The notes: generated from the letters alone by a model not told the origin. DNA of 64,000 bases from Actinokineospora globicatena (GCF_024171945.1 NZ_JAMTCR010000002.1:992001-1056000); one strand, 5' to 3'; positions 16,901 to 26,722 are shown, counted from the first letter of the stretch. Numbers and translations are program-made.

Positions 16901-18040
16901 TTACTCGGCCTTGGCCAGTTCGTGGGCCAGGACGTCGGCGAAGGTGAAGCTGCCGGTGGGTTGGTCGTTCTCGCCGAGGAGGTAGAGGCGCTTGACGGCG
17001 ACGACGATGCCCTCGGCGACGACGTCGCGGAAGGCCGGGTCGGACAGGCGGGTGCGGTCCTCGGTGTTGCTGAGGTAGCCGATCTCGATGCGGACGGCGG
17101 GGCAGCGGGTGAGGCGGAGCAGTTCCCAGGTCTTGGGGTGGGTGCCGCAGTCGCGCAGGCCGGTGCGCTTGGTGAGCTCGCGCTGGATGAGGCCCGCCAT
17201 GGCCTCGCCCAGGGTGGAGGTGGCGCCGTTGCCGGTGCCGAAGTGGAAGCAGGCCAGGCCCTGGGCCAGCGGGGAGCTGTTGGCGTCCGAGTGCAGGGAC
17301 AGCACCAGGTCGGCACCCGCCTCGTTGGCGAACTGGGCGCGGGCGGCCTCGTCGGGGCACTGGTCGGGGCCACGGGAGAGCAGGGCCTCCATGCCGGTGG
17401 CGACCATGCGGCCCTCCAGGCGGCGGGCCAGGTCCCACATCAGCTCCGACTCGTTGACGCCGTCCACCGAGACACCGGTGTCCTGGGCGCCGTGGCCGGG
17501 GTCGATGACGATGCGCTTGCCGGTGAGGCGGGGGCCGGAGCGGCGGACGCGTTCCTGCTCGCGCAGCAGCACCGGGCGGCCCCCGCGGGCCCGCGGGGAC
17601 AGCTGGCGCAGGGCGCGGACGGTCTCGGGGCCGCAGATGCCGTCGACGGTCAGGCCGTAGTCGCGCTGGAAGTTGCGCAGCGCCGCCTCGGTCTGCGCGC
17701 CGAACACCCCGTTGGGGCGACCGGCGTCGTAGCCGAGCTCGAGCAGCCGCTCCTGCAGGGTCGCCACATCGTCGCCGGTGATCGGCGCGGACACCAGGTA
17801 CGCGAGTGGGCGACCGCCGAGCTGGTAGGTGGCGTCACGCAGAGCGCGGTAGGTGGCCGGGCCGATGAGGCCGTCGGTGATCAGCCCGCGCTGCTGCTGG
17901 AACGTGCGGACCGCGTGCTCCATGGCCGGGTCGAACTCGTCGACGACCCCGTTGACCGGGGGCAACAGGCCCAACGCCGTCAGCGTGGACCGAATCTCGG
18001 CTACGGCCGGTCCCCCATCGCCGCGGCGCAGTACCCGCAT
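16901..18040 (-). CDS. cwlM: N-acetylmuramoyl-L-alanine amidase-like protein (CwlM type)
   Basis: A 379-residue protein with two peptidoglycan-binding domains (about residues 7-65 and 85-145; FQQQRGLITDGLIGPATYRAL and NFQRDYGLTVDGICGPETV) followed by an amidase_3 domain. Zinc/active-site motifs are VIDPGHGAQD, ESELMWDLA, SLHSDANSSP and IEIGYLSNTED. No signal peptide is visible. Together with its place next to trxA-trxB-sigM-murJ, this fits the cytoplasmic mycobacterial CwlM, which regulates precursor synthesis rather than cleaving wall. The start ATG at 18040 is chosen because MRVLRRGDGGPAVAEI begins the first binding domain. Confidence 0.85.
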   Translation of the reverse strand: MRVLRRGDGGPAVAEIRSTLTALGLLPPVNGVVDEFDPAMEHAVRTFQQQRGLITDGLIGPATYRALRDATYQLGGRPLAYLVSAPITGDDVATLQERLLELGYDAGRPNGVFGAQTEAALRNFQRDYGLTVDGICGPETVRALRQLSPRARGGRPVLLREQERVRRSGPRLTGKRIVIDPGHGAQDTGVSVDGVNESELMWDLARRLEGRMVATGMEALLSRGPDQCPDEAARAQFANEAGADLVLSLHSDANSSPLAQGLACFHFGTGNGATSTLGEAMAGLIQRELTKRTGLRDCGTHPKTWELLRLTRCPAVRIEIGYLSNTEDRTRLSDPAFRDVVAEGIVVAVKRLYLLGENDQPTGSFTFADVLAHELAKAE

Positions 18041-18163
18041 GCACCCCTCGCTCTCGTCTTGGGCACCGGGTGACCGGTGCGCGACCCGACAGGTCACCCA
18101 TTGTGCCTTGCCGGTGTTCGGTTCCCCCGCTGGGATGGCGGGTGGGTCGTCCGATCACGCGAA

Positions 18164-18207
18164 AACCGGGGCCCTGTGTCGTCAGACGAGACGCACGGAC
18201 CCCGGTT
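18164..18207 (-). terminator. Terminator after trxA
   Basis: On the minus strand AACCGGGG (18207-18200) pairs with CCCCGGTT (18171-18164) and further paired bases extend the stem, followed by TTTT. It starts 14 bases after the trxA stop codon and would end the trxB-trxA transcripts before the amidase gene. Confidence 0.6.
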
Positions 18208-18220
18208 CCGGGTTGCCTGC

Positions 18221-18550
18221 TCAGCCCAGGTAATCCTGCAGGTCCTTGACCAACGCCGACTTGGGCTTGGCGCCGACGATCGTCTTGACCGGCTGGCCGC
18301 CCTTGAAGACGATCAGCGTGGGGATGGACAGGACCTGGTAGTCGCGCGCGGTGCCCGGGTTGGCGTCGATGTCGAGCTTGGCGACGGTGACCTTGTCCGG
18401 GTACTCGGCGGCGATCTCCTCCAGCACCGGTGCGACCATCCGGCACGGCCCGCACCAGGTCGCCCAGAAGTCGACGATGACCGGCTTGTCGCTCTGCAGC
18501 ACGTCCTCGATGAAGGACTTGTCGGACACGGTGACGGTGTTAGCGCCCAT
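18221..18550 (-). CDS. trxA: Thioredoxin
   Basis: A 109-residue thioredoxin, a cytoplasmic dithiol reductant. The active site WCGPC has Cys33 and Cys36 (DFWATWCGPCRMV). The conserved Asp (VIVDF), the cis-proline stretch SIPTLIVFKGG and the full family length are present. It lies 39 bases downstream of trxB, its reductase, and is likely co-transcribed with it. The ATG has GGGAG-type sequence upstream (rc GAGGGAGCCACCC). Confidence 0.97.
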   Translation of the reverse strand: MGANTVTVSDKSFIEDVLQSDKPVIVDFWATWCGPCRMVAPVLEEIAAEYPDKVTVAKLDIDANPGTARDYQVLSIPTLIVFKGGQPVKTIVGAKPKSALVKDLQDYLG

Positions 18551-18589
18551 GGTGGGTGGCTCCCTCAGAGAAGAGTGGGTGGGGGTCGG

Positions 18590-19585
18590 TCAGTTCGCGG
18601 GGCCGTAGCCGCCGCCGACGAGCTCGGCGGCGACCTCCGCCTCGGCGGTGCCGTGCTCGGCCAGCCAGCGCTCGGCGTCGATCGCGGCGGAGCAGCCGGA
18701 GCCCGCGGCGGTGATGGCCTGCCGGTAGGTGTGGTCGACCAGGTCACCGGCGGCGAACACGCCGTCGATGTTGGTGTAGGTCGTGCGCCCCTTGGTCTGC
18801 ACGTAGCCCGCGTCGTCCACGTCGACCTGGCCCGCGACCAGTTGGCTGCGCGGGTCGTGGCCGATGGCGACGAAGAAGCCGGAGACGTCGAGGGTCGACT
18901 CGGCGCCGGTGACGGTGTCGCGCAGCCGAAGGCCCTGGACCTTGCCGTCGCCGAGCACCTCGGTGACCGCGGAGTTGAGCTGCCAGCGGATCTTCTCGTT
19001 GGCCTTGGCCCGCTCCAGCATGATCCGCGAGGCGCGGAACTCCTCGCTCCGGTGGATGATCGTCACCGTCTTGCCGAAGCGGGTGAGGAACAGCGCCTCC
19101 TCCATGGCCGAGTCACCGCCGCCGACGACGGCGATGTCCTGGTCGCGGAAGAAGAAGCCGTCGCAGGTCGCGCAGGCGGACACACCCCGGCCGAGCAGCT
19201 CCTGCTCACCGGGCACGTTCAGGTAGCGCGGCGCGGCGCCCATGGCCAGCACCACGGCCTTGGCGGCGTAGCGGGTGCCGTGCGCGACGACGTACTTGAT
19301 GGGGCCGTCGAGCTCGATGGTGTCGACGTCCTCGGCGCGCAGCTCGGCGCCGAAGCGACCGGCCTGGGCGCGCATCTGCTCCATCAGGTCCGGGCCCATG
19401 ATGCCGTCGCGGAACCCGGGGAAGTTCTCCACCTCGGTGGTGGTCATCAGCGCGCCGCCGAACTGGGAGCCCTCGAAGACCAGCGGCTCGAGCTGGGCGC
19501 GGGCGGCGTACACGGCCGCGGTGTAGCCCGCGGGGCCGGAGCCGACGACGATCAGGTTTCGGATCTGGTCCGCTTCCGCAGGCAT
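18590..19585 (-). CDS. trxB: Thioredoxin reductase (NADPH)
   Basis: A 331-residue flavoenzyme that reduces thioredoxin with NADPH. The FAD dinucleotide motif GSGPAG is at residues 15-20, the redox-active pair CATC at 138-141, the NADPH motif [10 protein letters not shown] follows, and the C-terminal FAD motif [15 protein letters not shown] is present. The ATG at 19585 gives the natural N-terminus [15 protein letters not shown] with GGAGGGCAG upstream. It is in the sigM block; in streptomycetes and mycobacteria disulfide stress controls linked trx genes, but no specific operator was identified here. Confidence 0.96.
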   Translation of the reverse strand: MPAEADQIRNLIVVGSGPAGYTAAVYAARAQLEPLVFEGSQFGGALMTTTEVENFPGFRDGIMGPDLMEQMRAQAGRFGAELRAEDVDTIELDGPIKYVVAHGTRYAAKAVVLAMGAAPRYLNVPGEQELLGRGVSACATCDGFFFRDQDIAVVGGGDSAMEEALFLTRFGKTVTIIHRSEEFRASRIMLERAKANEKIRWQLNSAVTEVLGDGKVQGLRLRDTVTGAESTLDVSGFFVAIGHDPRSQLVAGQVDVDDAGYVQTKGRTTYTNIDGVFAAGDLVDHTYRQAITAAGSGCSAAIDAERWLAEHGTAEAEVAAELVGGGYGPAN

Positions 19586-19722
19586 CTGCCCTCCATTGAC
19601 CTTCGCCGGACGGATCCGCCCGGGCACACTGCTGTCAACGCGATCGTATGCGGCGGTTGTTCCACGGTTGCGCGGTGATGGCGCGCACCTGCCGCGGCGC
19701 ATCCCGGCCCGGGCAGCACGAA

Positions 19723-19750
19723 GGCCCGCCCCGGGTGTCCGGAGCGGGCC
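19723..19750 (-). terminator. Hairpin after the anti-sigma gene
   Basis: Arms 19723-19734 and 19739-19750 pair at 11 of 12 positions around a four-base loop, ten bases past the anti-sigma stop codon. Only two T follow on the minus strand, so this is a stem-loop terminator or RNA-stabilising structure, not a classic U-tract terminator. Confidence 0.5.
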
Positions 19751-19760
19751 TCGGGCCAGG

Positions 19761-20528
19761 TCAGCGACCGATCTTCTCGTTGAACAGCTGGGTGCAGTCC
19801 GGCGCCACGATGAGCACCTGGACCAGGCCGGGGCCCTCGCCGGGGACCAGGATCACCGACATGACGGCGGACTTGCCGTCGAAGGTGACCGGGCGGACCC
19901 CGATCGGCGAGGTCTTGGCGTCGAACCCGTTGGTGGTCAGGCAGCGCTTGAGCCCGGCCTCGTCCTTGAGCGGGCCGTACTCCTTGCGGTTGGTGACCTC
20001 GCTGGTCGCCGCGCCGACGTTGCCCCTGCTCACCGCGAGCGGCGCGTCGCCGGAGGTCGCCGACGGCGCGGGTTCGGCGACGCCGCCGGTCTGCTCGGTC
20101 TTCGGTAGCACTCCGTAGCCAACAGCGACGGCCGCCGCGGCCGCGGTCAGCAGCCCGACGCCCCACGCGGTGCGCTTGCCCCGCTTGCGGCGCGCCTCGG
20201 CCATGTCGACCACCGGCGCGATCCCCGGTCGGGGCGGGTCCTGCACGGCGAGGCCGCCGCGCCTGGCCTCGGCGGCGAGTGCGGCGTCGAGCCGGGCCGC
20301 GAAGTGCGCGGGCATCGGCGGGGCGGGTGCCGCGGAGAGCTCACCGAGCGTCGCCTGGACCGAGCTGAGCGCGTCGATCACGGCCTTCGCGTCGGGGTCG
20401 ACGTTCACCCGCGCCCACAGCCGGGCGCTCTGCGCGGGGTCGAGGACACCGGCGTGCAGATCCGCCAACAGGTCGACTGACCATGGCGGCCCCTCGGGGC
20501 CCCCTGTGCCCCGATGCTCGTCGGTCAT
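19761..20528 (-). CDS. Anti-sigma factor for SigM (membrane-anchored)
   Basis: A 255-residue single-pass membrane protein. An N-terminal cytoplasmic part ([33 protein letters not shown]) resembles anti-sigma domains of the RsmA/RsrA-like group but lacks the HxxxCxxC zinc motif. A basic stretch [10 protein letters not shown] precedes one membrane helix ([19 protein letters not shown], about residues 125-145). The extracytoplasmic part has two cysteines ([10 protein letters not shown] and APDCTQLF) that could form a disulfide. The ATG overlaps the sigma factor stop (ATGA), the usual sigma/anti-sigma coupling. Partner assignment is from this overlap and from synteny. Confidence 0.8.
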   Translation of the reverse strand: MTDEHRGTGGPEGPPWSVDLLADLHAGVLDPAQSARLWARVNVDPDAKAVIDALSSVQATLGELSAAPAPPMPAHFAARLDAALAAEARRGGLAVQDPPRPGIAPVVDMAEARRKRGKRTAWGVGLLTAAAAAVAVGYGVLPKTEQTGGVAEPAPSATSGDAPLAVSRGNVGAATSEVTNRKEYGPLKDEAGLKRCLTTNGFDAKTSPIGVRPVTFDGKSAVMSVILVPGEGPGLVQVLIVAPDCTQLFNEKIGR

Positions 20529-21154
20529 CGTCCCTCCCAGTGGCGCCTGTGCGGCACGTCTCGCCCGTCTGCGACAGCGCCACCTGGGACGTTCGCATCT
20601 GCATCGGGGTTCCGCAGATGTCCGAGAACTTTGGCCAACTTGGCCCGGCCCCGCGCGCACCGGGACTTCACGGTGCCCTCCGCGATGCCGAGCATCTTCG
20701 CCGTCTCGGCCACCGAGTACCCCTCGACGTCCACCAAGACGATGGGCACCCGTTGCTCCTCGGACAACTCGGCGAGCGCCGTCTGCACCACGAGCCGGGT
20801 CTCCCGCTCGGCCATCGCGTCGCGCGGGGTGACCGGTTCACCCGGTCCGGCCTCCGGCAGCGCCACCGTCGGGCGGGCCTGGCGGCGGCGGACCCGGTCC
20901 AGGCACGCGTTGACCACGATCCGGTGCAACCAGGTGGTGACCTGTGACTCGGCGCGGAACGACCCGGCGGCGCGGAAGGCGGAGATGAACGCCTCCTGCA
21001 GCGCGTCCGCCGCCTCCTCGGGGTCGCGCAGCGTGCGCAGCGCAACAGCCCACATCCGGTCCCGGTGTCTGCGCACCAGTTCGGAAAAGGCGTGTTGGTC
21101 TCCCGCGGCGTGCGCCGCGATGAGGTCGGCGTCCGAGCTGGCGGCGGCAGTCAC
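20525..21154 (-). CDS. sigM: ECF RNA polymerase sigma factor SigM
   Basis: An ECF sigma factor of about 209 residues. Region 2 (FSELVRRHRDRMWAVALRTL, DPEEAADALQEAFISAFRAA, WLHRIVVNACLDRVRRR) and region 4 (LSEEQRVPIVLVDVEGYSVAETAKMLGIAEGTVKSRCARGRAKL) are complete. The start chosen is GTG 21154 (VTAAASSDADLIAAH), seven bases after a TATACG that could be a -10, implying a leaderless message; ATG 21181 is the alternative. It is followed by its anti-sigma gene and the trx pair. SigM in related genera responds to envelope or redox stress. Confidence 0.9.
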   Translation of the reverse strand: MTAAASSDADLIAAHAAGDQHAFSELVRRHRDRMWAVALRTLRDPEEAADALQEAFISAFRAAGSFRAESQVTTWLHRIVVNACLDRVRRRQARPTVALPEAGPGEPVTPRDAMAERETRLVVQTALAELSEEQRVPIVLVDVEGYSVAETAKMLGIAEGTVKSRCARGRAKLAKVLGHLRNPDADANVPGGAVADGRDVPHRRHWEGR

Positions 21155-21239
21155 CCGGACAGCGTATAGGGCGGTCGCCATCCTGCTGAACCCTGCACTG
21201 ACCGGCCAATACCCGCCCGCGGACCGCCCCGCCGCGGCG

Positions 21240-22796
21240 CTATTGGGCAGCGCGGAGGAAGCCGACCTCGGTGATCTCGGATACGTTGCCGTCGGCCAGG
21301 GTGGTGATCCAGATCAACAGGTGCTGGGTCGGTTCGGCGCTGTCGAGCTGCAACCGGGTCTGGCCGGGCTGCAGGGTGGCCCTGCCGATGACCTTGGTCT
21401 CGTCCAGGCCTGGCTTCTCCGACGGCGCGGTGCGGATCTCCACGACGGTGCCCGAGCTGGGCGAGTCGATGACCACCTCGGCGAACGGGACCGGCTCGGC
21501 GAAGGAGGCCATCAGGCCGACGCCGGGCTTGAGGGCCGGGAACGGCTGCTGGTACTTGTCGGTCTTCCACGAGGTCGCCGGGTCGCCGTCGACGGCGCGA
21601 TTGGCCCGGCGCGGGCTGTCCGGGGTGCCCTTGACGTTGTAGACCTGCACGCCCGCGGCCTGGATGGGCTGGCCGGGGGTGGGCGGCTTGGGGTTGTTCT
21701 CGGCGTTGCCCGGGGCGGTCGCGACCACGGTCGGACCACCGGCGCCGGGGCTGTCGTCGCCGAAGAAGCTGATCAGCTGCATGCCGAGCCAGGCGAGCAC
21801 CCCGACGGTGGCCACGGCGAGCGCGGTGACGCCGATGGCCAGCTTGCGCCGCTTGGACCGGTCGTTGTGCGGGCGCTTGGTCGTCCACAGCGCGCCGTCG
21901 TCGTCCTCGTCCTCGGTGTCGTCCTGGATCGCGCTGATGCTCTGCGTCGCGTCCTCGTTGAGCTTCGCGCGCTCCAGCACCCGCAGCAGACCCGAGCTGG
22001 TGCGGATGCCGCCGGTCGCGTCGTCGGTCAGGCTGCGCACCGCGGCGGAGGACAGCTCGTACGGGATGTACGGGAACAGCGCGCGCGGCGGGACGACCTG
22101 GCCGTCCGGCGCGAGCGGGGCGTGCGGCAGACCGGGGGCGCTGCGCAACGGCCACTTGCCGGTGAGCAGCAGGTACAGGATCGCGCCGAGGCCGCGCACG
22201 TCGTCCTGCAGCGTCGCCTCGGGCAGCGGACCGGGGAACGAGAGCCGCAGCAGGCCGTCCGGGGTGACCCGGATCCGCTGCGGGTGGTCGATGCCCAGCA
22301 CCATCCCGGAGTGGTGCGCCAGCTCCACGGCGGCGGCGAGCGGCTCGAGCAGCCGGGCCGCGGTCGAGGGCGGCAGCGGGTGCTCGGCGATGACGTCGAC
22401 CAGGTCGGTGCCCTGCGACCAGTCCGCGACCACGATGCCGAGCAGGCCCTCGTTCGGCGCGATGCCGTTGCCGGGGCCGAGCACGTCGAGCACCCGCGAG
22501 GTCCCCGGGTGGGTGATGCGGGCGGCGTGCATGGTGCGCTCGAGCATCTTGCGGGCCGCACCGGCCGCGGTGGCGTTGGCCGGGTCACCCACAAGGAGGG
22601 TGAGTCCCACGTCCCTGCGGAGCTGGTTGTCCTGCGCCCGCCAGAGGTGGGCGTTGACCCGCTCGTCGAGGCCGAACTCCGCCAGCAGCCGGTACCGGCC
22701 GTCGCCGACCGCGCTGCCGGGGACCAGGAAGCCGGGCCCGGCCTGGTTGCCAGCCGCGCCCTCGCCAACGGGGTACTCGGTCCGCCTCGTCGTCAC
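21240..22796 (-). CDS. Membrane pseudokinase with extracellular discoidin-like domain (MurJ partner)
   Basis: An approximately 518-residue protein. The cytoplasmic kinase-like domain (residues about 25-260) is catalytically dead: the VAIK lysine is missing (VGLTLLVG), HRD is GID and DFG is SFP. A linker and one membrane helix (KLAIGVTALAVATVGVLAWL, about 320-345) lead to an extracellular beta-sandwich resembling F5/8-type domains (RANRAVDGDPATSWKTD). In mycobacteria the same domains are fused to MurJ; here they follow murJ in the same frame after one TGA codon. Pseudokinases of this type bind FHA proteins and regulate lipid II export, an inference here. Start: GTG 22796 behind AGGTGGAGA; GTG 22850 is possible. 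Confidence 0.8.
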   Translation of the reverse strand: MTTRRTEYPVGEGAAGNQAGPGFLVPGSAVGDGRYRLLAEFGLDERVNAHLWRAQDNQLRRDVGLTLLVGDPANATAAGAARKMLERTMHAARITHPGTSRVLDVLGPGNGIAPNEGLLGIVVADWSQGTDLVDVIAEHPLPPSTAARLLEPLAAAVELAHHSGMVLGIDHPQRIRVTPDGLLRLSFPGPLPEATLQDDVRGLGAILYLLLTGKWPLRSAPGLPHAPLAPDGQVVPPRALFPYIPYELSSAAVRSLTDDATGGIRTSSGLLRVLERAKLNEDATQSISAIQDDTEDEDDDGALWTTKRPHNDRSKRRKLAIGVTALAVATVGVLAWLGMQLISFFGDDSPGAGGPTVVATAPGNAENNPKPPTPGQPIQAAGVQVYNVKGTPDSPRRANRAVDGDPATSWKTDKYQQPFPALKPGVGLMASFAEPVPFAEVVIDSPSSGTVVEIRTAPSEKPGLDETKVIGRATLQPGQTRLQLDSAEPTQHLLIWITTLADGNVSEITEVGFLRAAQ

Positions 22797-22865
22797 CACT
22801 CTCTCCACCTGCCGCTTCGGCACCGAGCCTACGGGAATCCGGCCGGTCACCGGTGACGGAGCGGG

Positions 22866-24527
22866 TCAGCCCCTGCGCACCAGTCGGGTGATTCGGCTCG
22901 TCGCGGGCTTGAGCTCGGGCACCTTCAGCGCGACCAGCACACCGAACGCGACCACGCAGGCCACCGGTCCCTGGACGGCCAGGTTGACCCACGCCGTGGT
23001 CACAGAGTCGACGGTGGGCAGCGCCACCGTGCTCAACCCCCACGCCGCGGCCGCCCCCACCCCACTGGCCAGCACGCAGACCGCGATCACCTTGACGACC
23101 TTCTTGCTGTGCAGGTTCCCCAGCCGCACCCACAGCCACATCTGGCCGAGCACCGCGCCGACCACGAAGGTCAGCGAGTTGACCAGCAGCACCGCGATGA
23201 CGACCTGGTCGGGCCGCACCAGCGCGCCGCACATGTAGAGCAGCGGCACCTTCACCGCGGTCATCACGACCATGATCAGCGTCGGCGTGCGGGCGTCCTT
23301 CATCGCGTAGAAGACCCGCAGCTGCAGCATCACCAGCGCGTAGGGCAGCAGGCCGAACGCGGAGAAGGCCAGCGCGTGCCCGAGCCGCTGCGACTGCTCG
23401 ATGCCCCCCTCGCCCACACCGAACAGCGCGACGCAGAGCGCGGCGCCGGTGATGGTGAGCACCGCGCTGATCGGGACCAGCATCACCGCCGAGAGCCTGC
23501 TGCCGGTGGACAGGTCGTCGACCAGCCGCTGGGTGTCGCCGACGGCGGCGGCCTTGCTCATCCTGGGCAGGATCGCGGTCAGCAGCGAGACGCCGATGAC
23601 CCCGTACGGGAGCTGGAACAGCAGCCAGGCGTTGGAGTAGATCGACACGCCGCCGACCGCGGCCGCGGTGAGCACCCGCTGGGTGATGACCATGCCGATC
23701 TGGCTGATCCCGACGTAGCCCAGGATCCACAGCGCCAGGCCGCCGAACTCGCGCAGCCGGGCGTCGATCCCCCAGGTCCAGCGGAACCGGAAGCCGCTGC
23801 GGCGCAGCGCGGGCACCAGCACGGCGGCCTGCACGACGATGCCCAGCGTGGTGCCGAGACCGAGCACCAGCAGCTTCGGATCACCCATGCGCACCGGGTC
23901 GAGTGAGATCTCGCCCGGCATCAGCCAGAAGGCGACCAGGGTCGCCAGGATCACCACGTTGTTGACCACCGGCGCCCACGCGGTCGGGCCGAACACGTGC
24001 TTGGCCTGCAGGATCGCCGAGAGCAGGGCGAACAGGCCGTAGAAGAGGATCTCCGGCAGCAGCAGGTAGGCGAACGCGGTGACCAGGTCCGGGTTGGCCT
24101 TGCCGGTGGTGCCGTCGACGTAGATCGTGGTGAACAGCGGGGCCGCGGCGACCGCGATCACGGTGCCGATGGCCAAGCCGGTCATGCCGACGGTCAGCAG
24201 CCTGCTGGTGTACTCGTTGCCGCCGTCGGGGTCGTCCTGGGAGCGGACCAGCAGCGGCACCACGATGCTGGCCAGCACACCGCCGAGCAGCAGCTCGAAG
24301 ATGATGTTGGGCAGGGTGTTGGCGATGGTGAACGAGTCGGTGGTGACGTTGATCCCGATCAGCCAGGTCATCACCAATTTCCAGCCGAACCCGGTGATCC
24401 GGCTGACCAGCGTTGCGATCGCCATGGAGCCGCTCGCCTTGGCCAGCGAGGGCGTCGAACCGCCCGCAGGCTCGTCCTTCGCCACTGTCGCCGTCCCGTC
24501 CATCGCCCGTCCCTGCCCGAGAGTCAC
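22866..24527 (-). CDS. murJ: Lipid II flippase MurJ (MviN)
   Basis: A 553-residue polytopic protein with about 14 membrane helices, a member of the MOP exporter family that moves lipid II across the membrane. Landmarks are SMAIATLVSRITGFGWKLVM, TDSFTIANTLPNIIFELLLGGVLASIVVPLL (the conserved N-lobe) and YSNAWLLFQLPYGVIGVSLLTAILPRMSKAA. The protein lacks the fused kinase domain seen in mycobacteria, which is encoded separately just downstream. The GTG start at 24527 overlaps the stop of the preceding gene (GTGA); ATG 24503 is an alternative. Confidence 0.94.
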   Translation of the reverse strand: MTLGQGRAMDGTATVAKDEPAGGSTPSLAKASGSMAIATLVSRITGFGWKLVMTWLIGINVTTDSFTIANTLPNIIFELLLGGVLASIVVPLLVRSQDDPDGGNEYTSRLLTVGMTGLAIGTVIAVAAAPLFTTIYVDGTTGKANPDLVTAFAYLLLPEILFYGLFALLSAILQAKHVFGPTAWAPVVNNVVILATLVAFWLMPGEISLDPVRMGDPKLLVLGLGTTLGIVVQAAVLVPALRRSGFRFRWTWGIDARLREFGGLALWILGYVGISQIGMVITQRVLTAAAVGGVSIYSNAWLLFQLPYGVIGVSLLTAILPRMSKAAAVGDTQRLVDDLSTGSRLSAVMLVPISAVLTITGAALCVALFGVGEGGIEQSQRLGHALAFSAFGLLPYALVMLQLRVFYAMKDARTPTLIMVVMTAVKVPLLYMCGALVRPDQVVIAVLLVNSLTFVVGAVLGQMWLWVRLGNLHSKKVVKVIAVCVLASGVGAAAAWGLSTVALPTVDSVTTAWVNLAVQGPVACVVAFGVLVALKVPELKPATSRITRLVRRG

Positions 24528-26701
24528 AGGTCGCTCTCGGCCGCCGCCCGCGCCCGACCGGCCGCTCTGATCCGGCGGAACAACCGCAGGCCGACGAGCA
24601 GCACCAGCACCCCGGCGGCCGTTCCGGTCACCGCGATGGTGATGCTGCCGTACGAGGTGGAGTTCAACTCCAACCGGGAGGACTTACCGAGCAGGGTGCC
24701 ACTGTCGGTGGTGAGCCAGATCGTGACGGTGAACCGCCCGGAGCGCGTGACCTCGGCGGGCAGGTAGCGCGGTATGCCCGCTTTGGCCGGGATCCGGACG
24801 ACGACGGCCTCCTCCGGCTTGAGCCCGGGGGTGGAGCCGACGTTGATCTTCGCGCGCACGGTGACCGGCAGGCCGTTGGTGATGAACACCGGCAGCGGGC
24901 TGTCCTTGGACGCCAGCGACAGCGGCCTGCCCGGATCGGTCACCGACACCTGCGAGAGCAGCGCGGTGACCTGGTCGTTGACCGCCCCCGCGGCCCGGCG
25001 GGCCAGGTCCGGCTCCGCGCGCCAGGCCGAGGACCCCGACCTGACCAGCGCGTACCGCATCGGCTTGATGAGGTCCTTCGGGTCGACCTGCCGGGTGTCG
25101 TCCTCGAAGAGCACGTTCTCCACCAGGTCCCGCTGCACCGCGTCCACGGCGGCGATCTGCGCGGTCACCGGGGCGGGCACCTCGGCGGCGCTGTCGGTCG
25201 CCGAGTACTCCAGCCCGCCTGCCGTGCCCCGGTCCGGCCCGCTGACCAGGCCGTCGAGCCCCAGCGGGCGGACGAAGCCCTGGCTCTCCAGCGACCACAT
25301 GGTCTGCAGGAACACGGTCAGCTCGGCCGGGGTCGCGCTCCACCGGCGCGGCGGCGCGACCAGCACCGACTGGCCGGGGGTGCTCTGGAAGCCGCCGCGG
25401 AAGACGAGCGTGGCCAGGCCGTTCTGGATCGACGATGTCTTCACGCCCGCGTCGTCGACCTGGGCCTTGGGCGCCAGCGAGGAGGCCACGAGCTGGTCGA
25501 ACGGGATGGTCCGCAGGTTCTGGCCGAGCGTGTAGGGCACCTCGCCCTGCGGGTCCTTGACCTTGGCCGCGTCGGAGATGACCGTGGTGCGGCCCCCGGC
25601 GGCGAGCACCGACAGGGTGCGCTCGTCGAGCGTGCCGCCGTCCGGCCAGACCGTGCTGGTCAGCGGCTTGGTGCCGAGGGTGGTCTCGACCGACGCCGTC
25701 TCCGCCAGCGCGATGTTGACGAGTGCGCCGGTGTTCGCCCTGGTGAGCGCGGCGAGGTCGACGTCGGCGTAGGGCAGCGCGATGACGCACTGGCCGCGGG
25801 TGAGCTCCTTGACCCGGTCGAGCCACAGCTGCGCGGTCTGGGCGCCCGCGCCCTGGAACACCGAGCCGTCGGCGGCGCGGACCAGATAGCCCCCGGCCAT
25901 CTCGGTGACCGTGTCGAGCAGGTCCGGGTCCACGACGAAGCACAGGGACCGCAGCGCCGAGGCGTTCTCGGCGGCCGCCGTGCGCACGGAGTCGACCAGG
26001 GTGAACAGCCGCCCGCTCGACAGCGACGCGGACAGGCCGTCGTCGGCGAACACGGTGCGGCTGCCGTCGGTCGGGGTCTGCACCCGGCGCGGTCGCTCGT
26101 CGATCAGCGGCCACAGCACGCTGAGCTGGGTGGGCTGCGCGGGCGGGACCGCGGGGCCGCCACCGGGGACGGCCAGGACCGGTAGCAGCGTGCTCAGCGC
26201 GCCGACCCGCTCGGCCCGGCCGTAGTCGGGGACGCCGTTGAAGTTGAGGACGACCGGGTAGACGCCGCGCTTGTCCAGCTTCAGGGCGCCCTTGTCGGCG
26301 TTGACCGGGACGGTGATGGTGAACGGGACGCTCTGGCCGCGGTCGAGCGAACCGGCGACGGGCTGGAACGCGGAGCTGATCGCCGGTCTGGTCAGCGCGT
26401 CGGTGCGCTGCGGGTCGCTGAGCGCCGCGCGTAACCCGGCCTCGGTGTCGAGCACGTCGCCGCGCTGCAGCCGGACCTCGATCTTGTCCACCCGGCGGTC
26501 GCCCGAATTGGTGATCTGGCCGGTGATGGTCACTGCTTGAGTGGTTGCTTCCACCACTCGGGGGACGAGCTGGTCGATGTCGACCCGCAGGCGGGCCGCC
26601 AGTTCCGCCGCGGCGGCGGGTTGGCCGGTCAAGGGCGCGCCGAGCACGGCGCAGACGGCGGCCAGCGCCGCAAGACCGGCGCGGCGCAGTCGAGTGGTCA
26701 C
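24524..26701 (-). CDS. DUF6049 family exported membrane-anchored protein
   Basis: A 725-residue protein of the actinobacterial family found next to murJ (position of mycobacterial Rv3909). It has a signal peptide (RRAGLAALAAVCAVLGAPLTGQPAAAA), a long extracytoplasmic region and a C-terminal helix (ITIAVTGTAAGVLVLLVGLRLF) with a basic cytoplasmic tail. Ig-like beta domains are suggested at both ends (TQAVTITGQITNSGDRRVDKIEV; LPVTVRAKINVGSTPGLKPEE). Function is unknown; conserved linkage with murJ suggests a part in cell wall assembly. GTG start with GGAGAG upstream; the stop overlaps the murJ start. Confidence 0.85.
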   Translation of the reverse strand: MTTRLRRAGLAALAAVCAVLGAPLTGQPAAAAELAARLRVDIDQLVPRVVEATTQAVTITGQITNSGDRRVDKIEVRLQRGDVLDTEAGLRAALSDPQRTDALTRPAISSAFQPVAGSLDRGQSVPFTITVPVNADKGALKLDKRGVYPVVLNFNGVPDYGRAERVGALSTLLPVLAVPGGGPAVPPAQPTQLSVLWPLIDERPRRVQTPTDGSRTVFADDGLSASLSSGRLFTLVDSVRTAAAENASALRSLCFVVDPDLLDTVTEMAGGYLVRAADGSVFQGAGAQTAQLWLDRVKELTRGQCVIALPYADVDLAALTRANTGALVNIALAETASVETTLGTKPLTSTVWPDGGTLDERTLSVLAAGGRTTVISDAAKVKDPQGEVPYTLGQNLRTIPFDQLVASSLAPKAQVDDAGVKTSSIQNGLATLVFRGGFQSTPGQSVLVAPPRRWSATPAELTVFLQTMWSLESQGFVRPLGLDGLVSGPDRGTAGGLEYSATDSAAEVPAPVTAQIAAVDAVQRDLVENVLFEDDTRQVDPKDLIKPMRYALVRSGSSAWRAEPDLARRAAGAVNDQVTALLSQVSVTDPGRPLSLASKDSPLPVFITNGLPVTVRAKINVGSTPGLKPEEAVVVRIPAKAGIPRYLPAEVTRSGRFTVTIWLTTDSGTLLGKSSRLELNSTSYGSITIAVTGTAAGVLVLLVGLRLFRRIRAAGRARAAAESDL

Positions 26702-26722
26702 GGCTTCTCTCCAGCCATCGGG

